NCBI GenBank assembly: GCA_014871385.1 | Contig: CM026426.1 | Location: 66,374,716 to 66,438,715, forward strand | Source: Ceratodon purpureus | Lineage: Eukaryota; Streptophyta; Bryopsida; Pseudoditrichales; Ditrichaceae | DNA length: 64,000 nt | Direction: 5' to 3' | In this document: piece by piece, positions 43,158 through 53,197 of the stretch | Numbering within the stretch: position 1 is the stretch's first letter | How the letters are laid out: each line of letters starts with the position of its first letter | Made by a program: the position numbers and the translations under genes | Notes under the pieces: model-generated | Databases searched by the model: none | What the model saw: the letters and a program-made list of their open reading frames with translations, nothing else | Told to the model about the DNA's origin: nothing

Positions 43158-43696
43158 CTTCCCATTAGAAAACTAGTGACCGTTTGTCAAGGGTGGTCAC
43201 TCACTCTATCCATGCGTTTTGTACGTCTTTCTACTGGTCGTAATAGATAGATCCTCATTTCCGAATGCTGTTGTTTATGTGGAGGAATATCTAGTTTCTC
43301 TTGTATGCCATGACCATTTCTCATTGAATTGCCTTGAATGTGTGGTAGCATGGACGACATTGGGGAATGCAAGGTACCAATAATCCTGCTCTCATGTGAA
43401 TGTGATTCGCCGTCTTGTAGGCCGCAGTTAACTTCATCGCAAACGCAAGTGGTATCTGCACTCCAATCGCAACAGTGGACATGACCTCGAACGGCCAGAA
43501 CCAGGTACGCGACCCTGACGAAATCCATACCCTGTGACCTTGTTAAATTATCCTTCTGTGAATTATAGCATGACAGCAACTGCATTCTCCTAGAAGAAAT
43601 ACGTTTGCCCCTATGAATGTCTATAGACGTATGAAACAGCTCTGGAGAACGACTCCCTCGTAAGCTCCTTTATTAACATTCGCAAGTTCATCACAG

Positions 43697-46600
43697 GGTA
43701 ACGGTAACAATGGCATGCCGATGATGAACCAGTACCAAGAACGGCCCATGTTCGCTTCACCATGGGGGGGCAATATGCTTTTCCCTGGAGCCCCTCCACC
43801 TCCGATGGGGGGAGGTAACCAGATGCAAATGATGTTCCAAGGATACCCTCCACCACAAGTGGCCTCAAAAAGTGTCCCCGGGATGTATCAGCAAACGTCT
43901 AATACCTCCAACGACAGTCAACAATCCGGTGGACATCAAGATGGGGTGATGCATTACAATTCCAACCAGCCGAATATGGTTGGTGCTAATGCAGTATCCG
44001 GGATGCATTACCAGAATTCCCCAACAACCAACAGCATTCAACAACCCTGTGGACCTCAGGAGGGAATGATGCATTACAACTCCAACAGGCCGAACATAGA
44101 CAACGCTAAAACTGTATCCGGAATGCATCCTCAGAACTCACCCACATCCAACAGCGTTCCACTACCCGGTGCCCACGAGGATGGAATGATGCAGTATAAA
44201 TCTAACCAGCCGAACATGGTTTTAACTGGCAACAACATCCCTCAAACCGCTCGCTTCAGCAACGGGGTCTCCAGCGTGTTCTCCTTTGACAGTAGCAGCG
44301 GGCATACGCCGGGGTCGAGCTCGATGGCAGGTGCGCAATCCTCTCTACAAGAGGTGCCATATTTTAACGCGAACGGCGTGCAAATGCCCGTTGGTTCACC
44401 CTTCCACTACCCCGGACAAGCATCGTGGGCACCATGGGCCGACGGAGGATACTTCTCCAGTATGAGCAGCGCAAATCAACGTGCAGTTGGTCCAATGCAG
44501 AGCCCGATGGGGACTCCCCAGTATGGACCTGAACACTTACCAACAAACACGCCGGCTCCTTCTGCCATCGTCCCTTTCCAAGAATCCAAAAAAACCACAC
44601 AGCGGCGCTTGCAGAGGCTGAAAAAGAAGAATTACAGAGACAACACTCGGATATGGCCTGCGCATATCTTGTGCACGGAGAAAGGGGATATCGACAAGAG
44701 CACTCGCATTTTCGTGCACAGACACATAAGGGCGACGGCCAAGCGCTTTTTAGATCTTTCAAAAATCCACTTCAGGGACCATTTGAACGCGGAACTGAAG
44801 GTCGTAGAGGATGACATTATGAGGGATTTCAAATTCAATCCACCATTGCGGAAAGGTTACATAATCTGGTACATCGAAGAAGTTCTGCGAACATCTAGGT
44901 ATCAATGGCGCAAATACTGGGTCGCCACTGGGCGAGGGCAGAAGCACAGGCAGTGCCCGGAGCGTTTCTTCCCGGCGTTGGAGAAATACTGGCGCACGGC
45001 CGAATCTGAGGAGGAGAGCAGAAGGATGACGGAGGCCCGAGCAGGACGCCGGAATGCGAGGGACGAGCGTGAAGATGGGGCCGACGCACAGTCCGACGTC
45101 TCAAACGAGTCATGGGATGTGAGCTACCTAAGTCCTCGAATACCACTCATTTTTATTATACAGTAAACCATCCTTATGTGATTCTCTTATATATCAAACT
45201 CAGCAGTGCACATAGGTGGTCAATTAATTGATGGCGTCGCTGTACTAATCCAGTTAACTGGCTTCTGGAAAATGGCGCAGCCCCTCTTAAAAACAGACGA
45301 CCCACCGGATTACTTGCAATGGGACGACATGGAATCCGGCCTCGAGTCTGAAGATCACGTCGTACGGGAGGATTCCTTCTGTGACGCCGTTCCTCATACG
45401 CAGGTGAGATTAAGTACACGACCGAAGCTCCTGAGATGCTATGTAGGTTATGGCTCTCCCAAATACCAAACAGACCTTCATTCTTTGACATTGCCGAACA
45501 GGCAACAGACCTGGCTTCTTTGACATTGCTTGTGCCGTAAATGCCAACACTGACTCGTGACGGGGATTGGCACGACACAGGTAGGGACATCAAAGACCCC
45601 TCCTGCAGAATCTGATATGGACGTCACGGCTCAGGTAAACCACCTTGAAGTTCAGATTATTTAAAAATCTACCATCACTGGCACAGCTTCATATGCGGAA
45701 GACGACGTTTTCACCCTAAACTATGGACCTCCCCTAATAGGTCCGATGTCCCTGTTGAAGTGCATGCCATGTTCCTAACTCACTCATTTCTATGCAGAGG
45801 GAAGAGGCCAACGGTACTGCAAGCTCTGCGTATGTTGTGAACTCTGCCGACTTCAGGGCCGTGGTAGGGGCCCAGCGATCGCTAACGCTCAACATGTACA
45901 ACCTCAGATCATCCATGGCTCACATGTCCAATTGGCGTGAAAGCGTTGAGACACAGATGGCAAAACAAGCCGACGACATGACAGACGTTAAGCGGAAGCT
46001 CGACCTACTACTGGAGCTCCAGATGAATGGTAGCTCGAGGGGTAAGTCATCCGAACCCAGGGGGGATCTACAAGCCAGGTCCGGGAACTGGGGCGGGCAG
46101 AATGAGACAGTGGTGGCTACGCCCGCCGGCAACAACTCTGAAAACCATCTGGTTGTCCTGAAAACGACCTCTGCATCCGAGATATCAGACGACGTTCGAG
46201 CCCCAGAAGCGGACAACCAAACTACAGGTACTACTTACAACCGCGCAGACCCCCTTACCATAAGGGAGGCAGGTGAAATTCTGTAGCATCCTCAGCCAAT
46301 CTGTGTATATGACTTGGTTTATGAGCCATCTAGGATTGCAATGATATTTTGAAACTAAGCATACGTTTCCAATGCTGACCAGAGGCGACTCCCGGAGGAG
46401 GGGGAATCCTTGCGGTCGTATCCCGAACCATTGTCGTGACAGACCAGAGTCGGTTAGTTGCCGCCATACATCCCTCTCCCGATCAAACTACCTTGGGAAC
46501 GGATGGTGCAAGCGTCACTATCGCACCTTACGTCATGCCCGAAGAAGTGCCGAACAGCAACGGACCTACGGCTTCACAAGCAGCGTTTGGAGCCTACAAC

Positions 46601-47998
46601 GACAATCTGTTCCGTAAACAGCCTTCGGATCCCACGCCTGCAGGTGCCACCCGTCAACACCCTTTAAACTCGTATTTACATCTCAGCGGCCTTCACAGTT
46701 TAGAACAACCACGGTGTATGGACGTGCTCACTCGGTTCTCCGCAGTTGCTAACGGTTGATTCTATGTACAGTCAAGGACAGCGCCCCTTCCCTCACCGAT
46801 AAAGGGAAAAAACGACAGCTCGGACCAGTGAAAGCAATGGCATCAAAATCCGGCGCTGGAACACTAGTGACGGTGCCAGAACCAAGGGAGTCTGAGATCA
46901 CCATCTGTGGCGGGGCCAAAAAGAGACGAGTGACGAAAAAACCGTCAAAGTACATGGACCATGTGCCCCCCAGCGACCTCAAACCGCGATCAGACAAGGT
47001 TATCCATCTCTCTACTTCTCAACTTTTAACGAATCAAATTCTATTATGCGTGACAGCGCCTCTAAACTGAAGCTCCAAACAATCTACTGAACTTCTCCAG
47101 GTATGTCTTTGCTACAGGGACCAATTCCACCTCGGAACTGCGTGTGGATACTCCATCCGGAGCACCCGAACGAGGCCGTTGGCCTTGGATGCAGCGGTCC
47201 TCACTGGCGATCCCAGAAGCGAAAACTAGTCCCCAACGTCAAAGGGATTGAGTGGGAGTTTGGGATGCAGCAGGTGACTGTGGAGCACATCTACCCGCAG
47301 TATGCCTCCACGAAAGTCCTCTTTGCAGATTGCCAGCGAGAGGGAATCGAGACACTATCAGATGCCTTGAACGGCGAATTTGCGGAGGACTCCACTATAC
47401 TATGGCGCAGTACCTACCTCCGGAATGTTGAAGTAAGCAAGGTGAAGTAGGAAGTCTGCCCGAGTCGATTTCTTTGTACAGTGTTCGTTGCATGGGAATG
47501 CACTTGATTTTCTGGACCTCGCGAAGACAGGGGATGGTGGCCGAAGATGACGGGGACAGAAAGATGCTGTCTGATGCATAGAGAGGCAGCAACGTTGGGA
47601 TCACGGCATATGCATGAGAGGCAGTGCAGCGTTTTCGTTTCCCCTTTTATTACAACCCAGCCATGGTCAGGGTGACCTTACGACTTCTGTTTGAAAATAA
47701 AGCAACTGCCTTTCATATGAGACCGTTGTCCGAGTATCATTGTTTCTGCGTAGTGAATGCTTAATGTTTGATGGCTATATAGTATGCAGAAGATAGTTGC
47801 TTGTAACAGATGGTGGACGCATGGCTCGATAATATTCCAGTGCACAGAATGATCCCAGCAGAATTAATGGCGACTCTGAATTGGACGAAGGATGCGGACT
47901 TCAGGCGAGCTTGGACACAGCGGTTTCTAAAAGAGTATTGGCATAACGATTATGGGAATTGTGAATGTTCTTTGTGCGGGACAGAATTGCAGGGCTGA
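43697..47998 (+). CDS. TNPA-like: TNPA-like protein of the CACTA element (multi-exon)
   Basis: The large exon 43697-45118 follows a CACAG acceptor, so an upstream exon with the start is missing from this model. It has a Met/Asn/Pro-rich N-terminus with 40-residue repeats. A conserved basic domain follows (KKTTQRRLQRLKKKNYRDN, FNPPLRKGYIIWYIEEVL, RYQWRKYWVATGRG), like the Ptta/En/Spm plant transposase domain of TNPA-type proteins. Phase-0 exons follow: one ending at 45403, 45581-45634, and one from 45798 with a coiled coil (QMAKQADDMTDVKRKLDLLLEL). Then come 46384-46645, 46771-47000 and 47101-47415, the last resembling the DUF8039 module (CVWILHPEHPNEAVGLG). The final exon 47810-47998 ends with CECSLCGTELQG. 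TNPA proteins bind subterminal repeats. It is divergent from TNP2. Later exon borders are approximate. Confidence 0.65.
43868..44230 (+). repeat. Three imperfect 40-residue repeats in the TNPA-like protein
   Basis: Three consecutive units share the pattern VxGMxxQxSxTxNSxxxxxGxxxGxMxYxSNxPN. Units begin with SVPGMYQQ, AVSGMHYQN and TVSGMHPQN and end with NQPNM, NRPNI and NQPNM. The repeat is about 120 bp at the DNA level. Confidence 0.75.
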
Positions 47999-48699
47999 TC
48001 TGTATGGGAACAGTATATCAAATTACTGGAATTGGAATGCCTAAACCATAGTCGATGGCAGTATATGTATATGGATTTAAACCTCCGAAAGCTTCATCGG
48101 TGGAAGCAGAAGCACTTAAAACGTTTTAAATAATACGGATTCGTGTAAATGGACCAACGTGACTGTACATTGAAACACGCACATTCATCACAAAAGATGA
48201 TTCTCGTTCATTCATCACCGCTGAGATCATTCGTTGGATCGGACAACATTCATCGCCATATTGATCAGCACCTTCAACATAAACCCCACACTTGTCACAG
48301 GCTTATACGCTCACATGGGTAATGTAAGTCCCAAACGAAGACCTGATACATTTACTGGGATCTCGGTGACCAATACCACGCAATGGCAGAGTTCCCATAT
48401 CCACGTCCCTTTGCAAATAGGCACTTGAGATGGACGGTCCCGATCGCAACCAGGCACAGGTAAACTTCAAAGCCAAGGGAAAACTCAACGTTAAAAAAAT
48501 TCTTACGCTTTACCGAGGCAAAGAGAGGCGCATTAGGGAAACAGGACTTACCCTGCACAGACTGGCTCCGCAGGGCCCACCCTCCGTCGTTTTGTGACCA
48601 AACCCATCGAGTAGTTCGCGGAGTCTAGGCCATCGACCTTCGACGCTGCAGAGTGGAAAACATGTCGCAATTTGCACTTTTTGACTATTCTGGGTAATG

Positions 48700-48724
48700 A
48701 AAAACGACTGGTTTGCTACCAGTG
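48700..48724 (-). repeat. Right terminal inverted repeat of the CACTA-type element
   Basis: The reverse complement begins CACTGGTAGCAAACCAGTCG and equals the left end over 25 bases. 47999-48699 inside it has no supported gene and is probably subterminal sequence. Confidence 0.92.
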
Positions 48725-48727
48725 CAA
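48725..48727 (+). repeat. CAA target-site duplication, right copy
   Basis: Identical to 27126-27128. The sequence after it continues the LINE ORF2 frame. Confidence 0.85.
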
Positions 48728-49162
48728 GATTTGCTAAGAATATTATAAGCAACTGTACCAAGCTCGCACCCCAACCGTGGAGGCAGCCAAAGCGGAAGCT
48801 GCATTCCTAGAGTACGTGCAATACCGCGTGCCCTGGGACATGAAGGCCAGACTTTGCTCCCCACTATCACAATCTGAGCTTAAGCAAGAGGTAGATGATA
48901 TGCGACGTAGTAGAGCCCCAGGCCCCGACGGCGTAGTCCTCAAATTTTACAAGTTGTTCAAATACCTTATCGACACAGATTTCCTCAAGATGATTACTGA
49001 GAGCGTGGCAAAGGGTAGGTTACCCGCACAAGTCACACACGGAATGATAGCATTCCTTTACAAAGGAGGAGCGAGACAAGCCCTGACAAATTGGCGACCG
49101 ATCAGCATGCTCAATATGGGGTATAAAATCTACGCCAAAGCGCTCCAGCTCAGACTCTAGCC
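48728..49162 (+). pseudogene. L1-type LINE ORF2, first part of the reverse transcriptase
   Basis: After VEAAKAEAAFLEYVQYRVPW the RT fingers are clear: MRRSRAPGPDGVVLKFYKL, THGMIAFLYKGGARQ and NWRPISMLNMGYKIYAKAL. The frame ends in TAG at 49158-49160, with homology continuing beyond (DQSAFLPMRFILNN) and then a deletion before the GVRQGCLLTPYLF block near 49310. It was part of the LINE replication enzyme and is now dead. Confidence 0.75.
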
Positions 49163-49502
49163 GGTTCTTATGGAGATCATAAGTCCAGATCAATCCGCGT
49201 TTCTACCGATGAGGTTTATTCTCAACAACCTCCTTCTCACGTATGAAACCATGTCAGGGGCTTATTAAAGTGAACAAGAAACCATCGCCACAATTTGTAA
49301 TCATACGAGGCGTGAGGCAAGGGTGCCTACTGACACCCTACCTCTTCATTATTGTATCCAAAGTCTTGAACTTAATGGTGTTTAAGGAGGTGCAGCTTGG
49401 GTGCGTGAAGGAGACCAAGCTGCTGATAGAAGGGAGGCAACAACTGTTTGCGCACTACTATGACAACACCTCATTCACCCTTTTGGGTGAGGAGGAATCA
49501 GC

Positions 49503-49893
49503 CATTAGGAGAAAAATCGGGTCACAAAAAGGCCGTGTAAGCGGCACGTGAGAGAAAAAAACAGGCGCTACCCGCGTACTTTTTGACATGGCACCGCCTG
49601 TGCCTCCATGGTGCCAGCAACCGCCACAGGGGCTCGAACCAATGACCTCCGAGCGAGGCGTGTGGAGGGCACGATCTACAGTGTCGGTCTGACAACTTGG
49701 GACCAAACCCCGAGACAAGTCGTTCATGTCTCAAGAATTATTCCGAGAATTGTTAATCACAGTGCGCCACGCAGTTCTGTGCGGGCAGCGACTCTGAGAC
49801 CCGCTGCCAGCGACAGTGCGGGGGGCAGCAGGGAGTTCACCTAGAAAGGGCAGGCTTACACGGCCTTTTCATGACCCCAAATTTCACCTAATG
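49503..49893. mobile_element. MITE with CATTAGG termini, inserted in the LINE
   Basis: A 391-bp non-coding segment whose ends are imperfect inverted repeats of about 38 bp. The left starts CATTAGGAGAAAAATCGGGT and the reverse complement of the right starts CATTAGGTGAAATTTGGGGT; both then reach AAAAGGCCGTGTAAGC. It interrupts the LINE reverse transcriptase just after the decayed YADD. Its interior differs from that of the copy at 60041. The target duplication could not be fixed, so the transposase family is unknown. Confidence 0.75.
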
Positions 49894-50885
49894 TTGGAAT
49901 CTCGTACAAGTGCTGAATACATTTTGCTTAGCCTCTGGGCTTGTGGTGAATTGGGAAAAATCCAACGGCTACTAGAAATGCTGTCACCTTCCGGACCGGC
50001 CCGAGTAGACCAATAGATTGGGAGTCACCAGGGCAGATAATACGCATGTCAGCAAATTGTTTGGCGTTCCTTTCGGTCTATTTTTATCCACAAAAGACGT
50101 GAATACGTTTCTCTACAACAAGCTCTCTTCTAAGTTGTCCCACTGGAGCACAACGAAGATCAATCGTACGGGGAGAGGTGTAGTAGTCAACAACATTCTC
50201 TTGTCGTTCCTCTTCTTTTTCTCGATGTTGGGAGGCAGTAGGAAAGGAGTGGCAAGGCTGAAATCCTCTGTTCTCAACTACCTGTCTATAGGCAAGGTTA
50301 AGCGTTCAAGAGCGACAGTGAGCTGGCTCTAGTGTTGTCAGATGAAGGCTGACGATGGCATCAACATGATTAACTCGGAAGATGCCGTTGATGCGTTAAT
50401 GACCAAATGGATCATGAAGGCAATGGAGCCGGGTACCTCTAATCTCCACCTCTTTCTTTGGTTTAAGCTCTCCCAATTCCAACCTTACAGTGGAGGAAGG
50501 TAGTGTGAGAGCCTGGAGTTCTTCCTTATCCCGAAACATCAGGCCCGTCAAGGCTACATCACGTGGAATAGAGTCACACCATCTTGGAAGAAACTTCTCC
50601 CGACACTATCGTTTAACCCGCCTAAGTGCTGAGAAGGCGTTTTGTGCCTTAGTTGGTGGTGGAACCCCGTTGTTTGTCCAATTGGCATTGGATTCTCACG
50701 TATCAGGGCCGCAGCCCTTCATCGTTGAGGACTTAGATTTTACGGGGACGTATGGAGAGCCGAGAGTTGTTTCATGAGTGCTGAGGAAGTCCTTTAGGAA
50801 TTTGGCTTGCTCACTGAGGACTTTGGTGCCAGGAATGCGGTTACGGCTCGGGCCAAGCAAATGTGACTGCCCCTACTACGTACTA

Positions 50886-50985
50886 GAGAGCGGGCATGGA
50901 GTGGCGCATTCTGCCGTGCAAGCGGCTCCAGGGCGAGACCTATAGCCGCGCGCGCGGCAGAATGCGCCACTCCCTGCCCGCTCTC
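50886..50985. repeat. Near-perfect inverted repeat (31-bp arms, 38-nt loop)
   Basis: Arm 50886-50916 (starts GAGAGCGGGCATGGAGTGGC) pairs with 50955-50985 at 30 of 31 positions. The single mismatch is A against C. The loop contains a CGCGCGCG run. It lies within the decayed LINE ORF2 and is a small foldback element or a folded insertion. Confidence 0.85.
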
Positions 50986-52805
50986 AAGCGTAAAAAACCT
51001 TGGGAACATTGTCGAGAACGTGAGAATTGGCCAGCGCTCCCTGGGAGCACATTCTTGAGCTACAGAATCAACAGTGCTCCCTTAGTGCGCATTCTGCTTC
51101 CTAAGCGAGTCGCCAAAACGGCTGAATCAGCCACCAAGGATTTTTACGTCAACAGACCAGGCCCGTGCAGGCGAATGAGTGGGACTATACGAGGATGACA
51201 TCGTCAACCATTCACTACCTGTATGCTTCAGTGATGAAAAGTTTACCCCATGCACGGGACCCAACTACCACCAAATCCCGCTCTCTATCACCACGTACTC
51301 GGTGAGGCTGTAGTTAGCTATCATGGTCAAGATTCTCTATGAATTCCGGCTCAAACAAGCGGAGTACGATTGCAAAGGGGACAATGCGGTGAACATCTTC
51401 GCCAAGTGTGTGAGGCGGGTGCGTGTAGTGGAAACCACGCGAGGACTCAAGAAGATGCTTCTTCTCATGTTTTATGGGAAAATCCGGGCCCTGATGTGGG
51501 ATCCCAACAAGTACTCTCGACCCGGCAACACTCCGTTCGTGCGAAATACTGCCCAGCTGGGAAGGAAAATCCTCCTCAAAACACACCCCGTCCCATAGGT
51601 TGTGCAAAAGAAATCAAGCGGAATCCTTCCTCTTACCTACAAGTTAAGGTGGCTTAACACTTGGCATCCAAGCCACGTCAAAAAAGAAGCAGGCTTAATA
51701 TAGGCGGTATGGCACAAGGAAGTAGAGGTTAAACCGAGTATTTTGGGTATATAAGGCAAGGACAGGCCCCCTTTCATCAGAACCCTAATCTCATTAGCGG
51801 ACGCCTGCTCCCCGCCCCCAGGAGAATGGATACGGAGAATTAATACAATTACTGGTGAAGCTCGGTGCTGCTTATCTGCCCTCCGAAGGCTTAGAACTCC
51901 TTGAATGATTTCAATGTGCATTAGTCTGGTATTTGCAAGCTCGCATCTCCCTCTCCCTGGGCTCTCCCTGCGCCCTCCAAAGGACACATGTAGAGGGGAA
52001 GTTACAAAAGGAGATCATCTTCGACTTGCGACAGATATTGGAGCAAGTGTAGGTTGATGCCAACTCCAAGGAGAAAGAGCTCAAGAATGCGACCACGAAT
52101 TAGGCTGCCAGCCTCTTCCTACCTGAGCGGGGCGAGGCCGTGATCGGCAGCTGAGGTGGCGCGTAGAGTGGAGGTAACCTTGAGAGTGCACGGTGAAGCA
52201 CTTCCGAACTTCTGGTTTAATGCATTGAGGGGTAAAAGCAACCCTCATGGCATTGACCAGTGTTGTCTGGTGTGTCTATCTAGGACTCGCTAGACGGTAC
52301 TTCATCGATTTTGGAAATGTCCGGCAGCTGTGAAGGCCTGGCAGTGGGGGTATTACTTGATGGACTTCCTAGTACCGCGAGGAACCAACGACACAGGGAC
52401 TCCCCAGGGTCAAGCCACTGTCTGCGGAGCTCATCAAGGCACGCAGACCAGCAAGAAAGAGTCTCCTGGCCTCAACGTGGCACATCAAATCCCGGACCTA
52501 AATTATGCTCCGGCCCCGCTTGCTCTTAGTGCACAGAGCCTCAACCCTACTCACACCCTCCAGATGACCGCAGTCACCTAGAAACATGGGCTCTGTGCGC
52601 ACCGGATGTCACGAAGATTCAAGCCTATTAGCCAGTTGTGGTTACTCTTGCGGGCGGCAATTATGTCGATGATTTGGCAGGAACGAAATGACGTTGCGTT
52701 CAACGAAGTCCACTGGTACATCGAAAAAGTCTGCTTTAAAATCAAGCTTGACATGATCGACTAAGGGGCATGGTCTGGGCACGAAACCAAGCGGAGAAGA
52801 CCAAT

Positions 52806-53061
52806 CTCATTAGTAGATATCCTGCCCGTTGACAGCGTCAGGAGCTATAGTGTTGACTGCGTCATTATTGCTCGTACTGTCCAATGGAGTGACAGCAGTG
52901 GCACACGCCGTCGCTGGCAGCGATACGCTAAACCCACGAAATTCACTGTTGGCAACAGGTGGCACCATTGGTGCCAGCGGATAAAGTGAATGGGCTGGGC
53001 CAAATTTTTAGGCATGTGGGAAACCCAAAGGCCTTTTGGAGACCCCAGATTTCCCCTGATG
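52806..53061. mobile_element. Partial copy of the CATTAGG MITE family
   Basis: Aligns with about 60124-60386: GACAGCGTCAGG, CAGTGGCACACGCCGT, GGCACCAT and CCCAAAGGCCTTTTGGAGACC are shared in order, and the right end is TTTCCCCTGATG. The first roughly 85 bp with the left terminus are missing. It lies between the LINE ORF2 end and the LINE tail. Confidence 0.7.
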
Positions 53062-53169
53062 CTAGTTCCATTAGTGTACATTAGTGTCCCGGGCTCGCCG
53101 GCCTTGGTAGGGCTGGTTTGTCCTTGTACTCTTCTCTTGCAGTAAAGGTTTCTCTTTATCTGTGTCAAA

Positions 53170-53197
53170 CAATAAAATAAAATAAAATAAAATAATA
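53170..53197 (+). repeat. (AATAA)n tail of the L1-type LINE
   Basis: Five AATAA/AAATA units follow CTTTATCTGTGTCAAAC, a typical plant L1 3' end. The following 53198-54000 has no gene that I recognise. Confidence 0.7.

Larger units (their letters stand above)
27129..48724. mobile_element. 21.6-kb CACTA (En/Spm)-type transposon carrying gene fragments
   Basis: Both ends carry CACTGGTAGCAAACCAGTCG followed by five T (25 of 25 bases identical, 28 of 29 if extended), as inverted repeats. They are flanked by CAA duplications and inserted in an L1-type LINE ORF2. Inside are a TNP2 transposase gene (-), a divergent TNPA-like gene (+), an F-box-like ORF, and on the minus strand between TNP2 and the left end a set of non-transposon exons: TRAPPC11, alpha-glucan phosphorylase and an unrecognised gene. 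The terminus CACTG rather than CACTA occurs within this superfamily. The near-perfect repeats suggest a recent insertion, although TNP2 carries an apparent frameshift. Size, content and gene orientation are unusual. Confidence 0.92.
48725..53197 (+). mobile_element. L1-type LINE, 3' half (split by the CACTA element)
   Basis: Continues the LINE of 23836-27128. ORF2 reads EYYKQLYQAR, the reverse transcriptase (RAPGPDG, IAFLYKGG, NWRPISMLN, GVRQGCLLTPYLF, and a decayed YADD as YYDNT). Next is the L1 post-RT block (LFGVPFGLFLSTKD, SKLSHWSTTKINRTGRGVVVNNILLS). The C-terminal zinc-knuckle region (CCLVCLSRTR, HRFWKC) and a terminal helix (IWQERNDVAF) follow near 52260-52760. Stops and shifts abound. 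A MITE, a foldback and a partial MITE are inserted. The 3' end is an untranslated region with an AATAAAAT-type tail at 53170-53197, as in plant L1 elements. Confidence 0.8.

Noticed and set aside
43187..43585. 132-codon minus-strand ORF between the F-box-like ORF and TNPA
   Set aside because: It has no recognisable motif and no splice context, and is probably a chance frame in the spacer.
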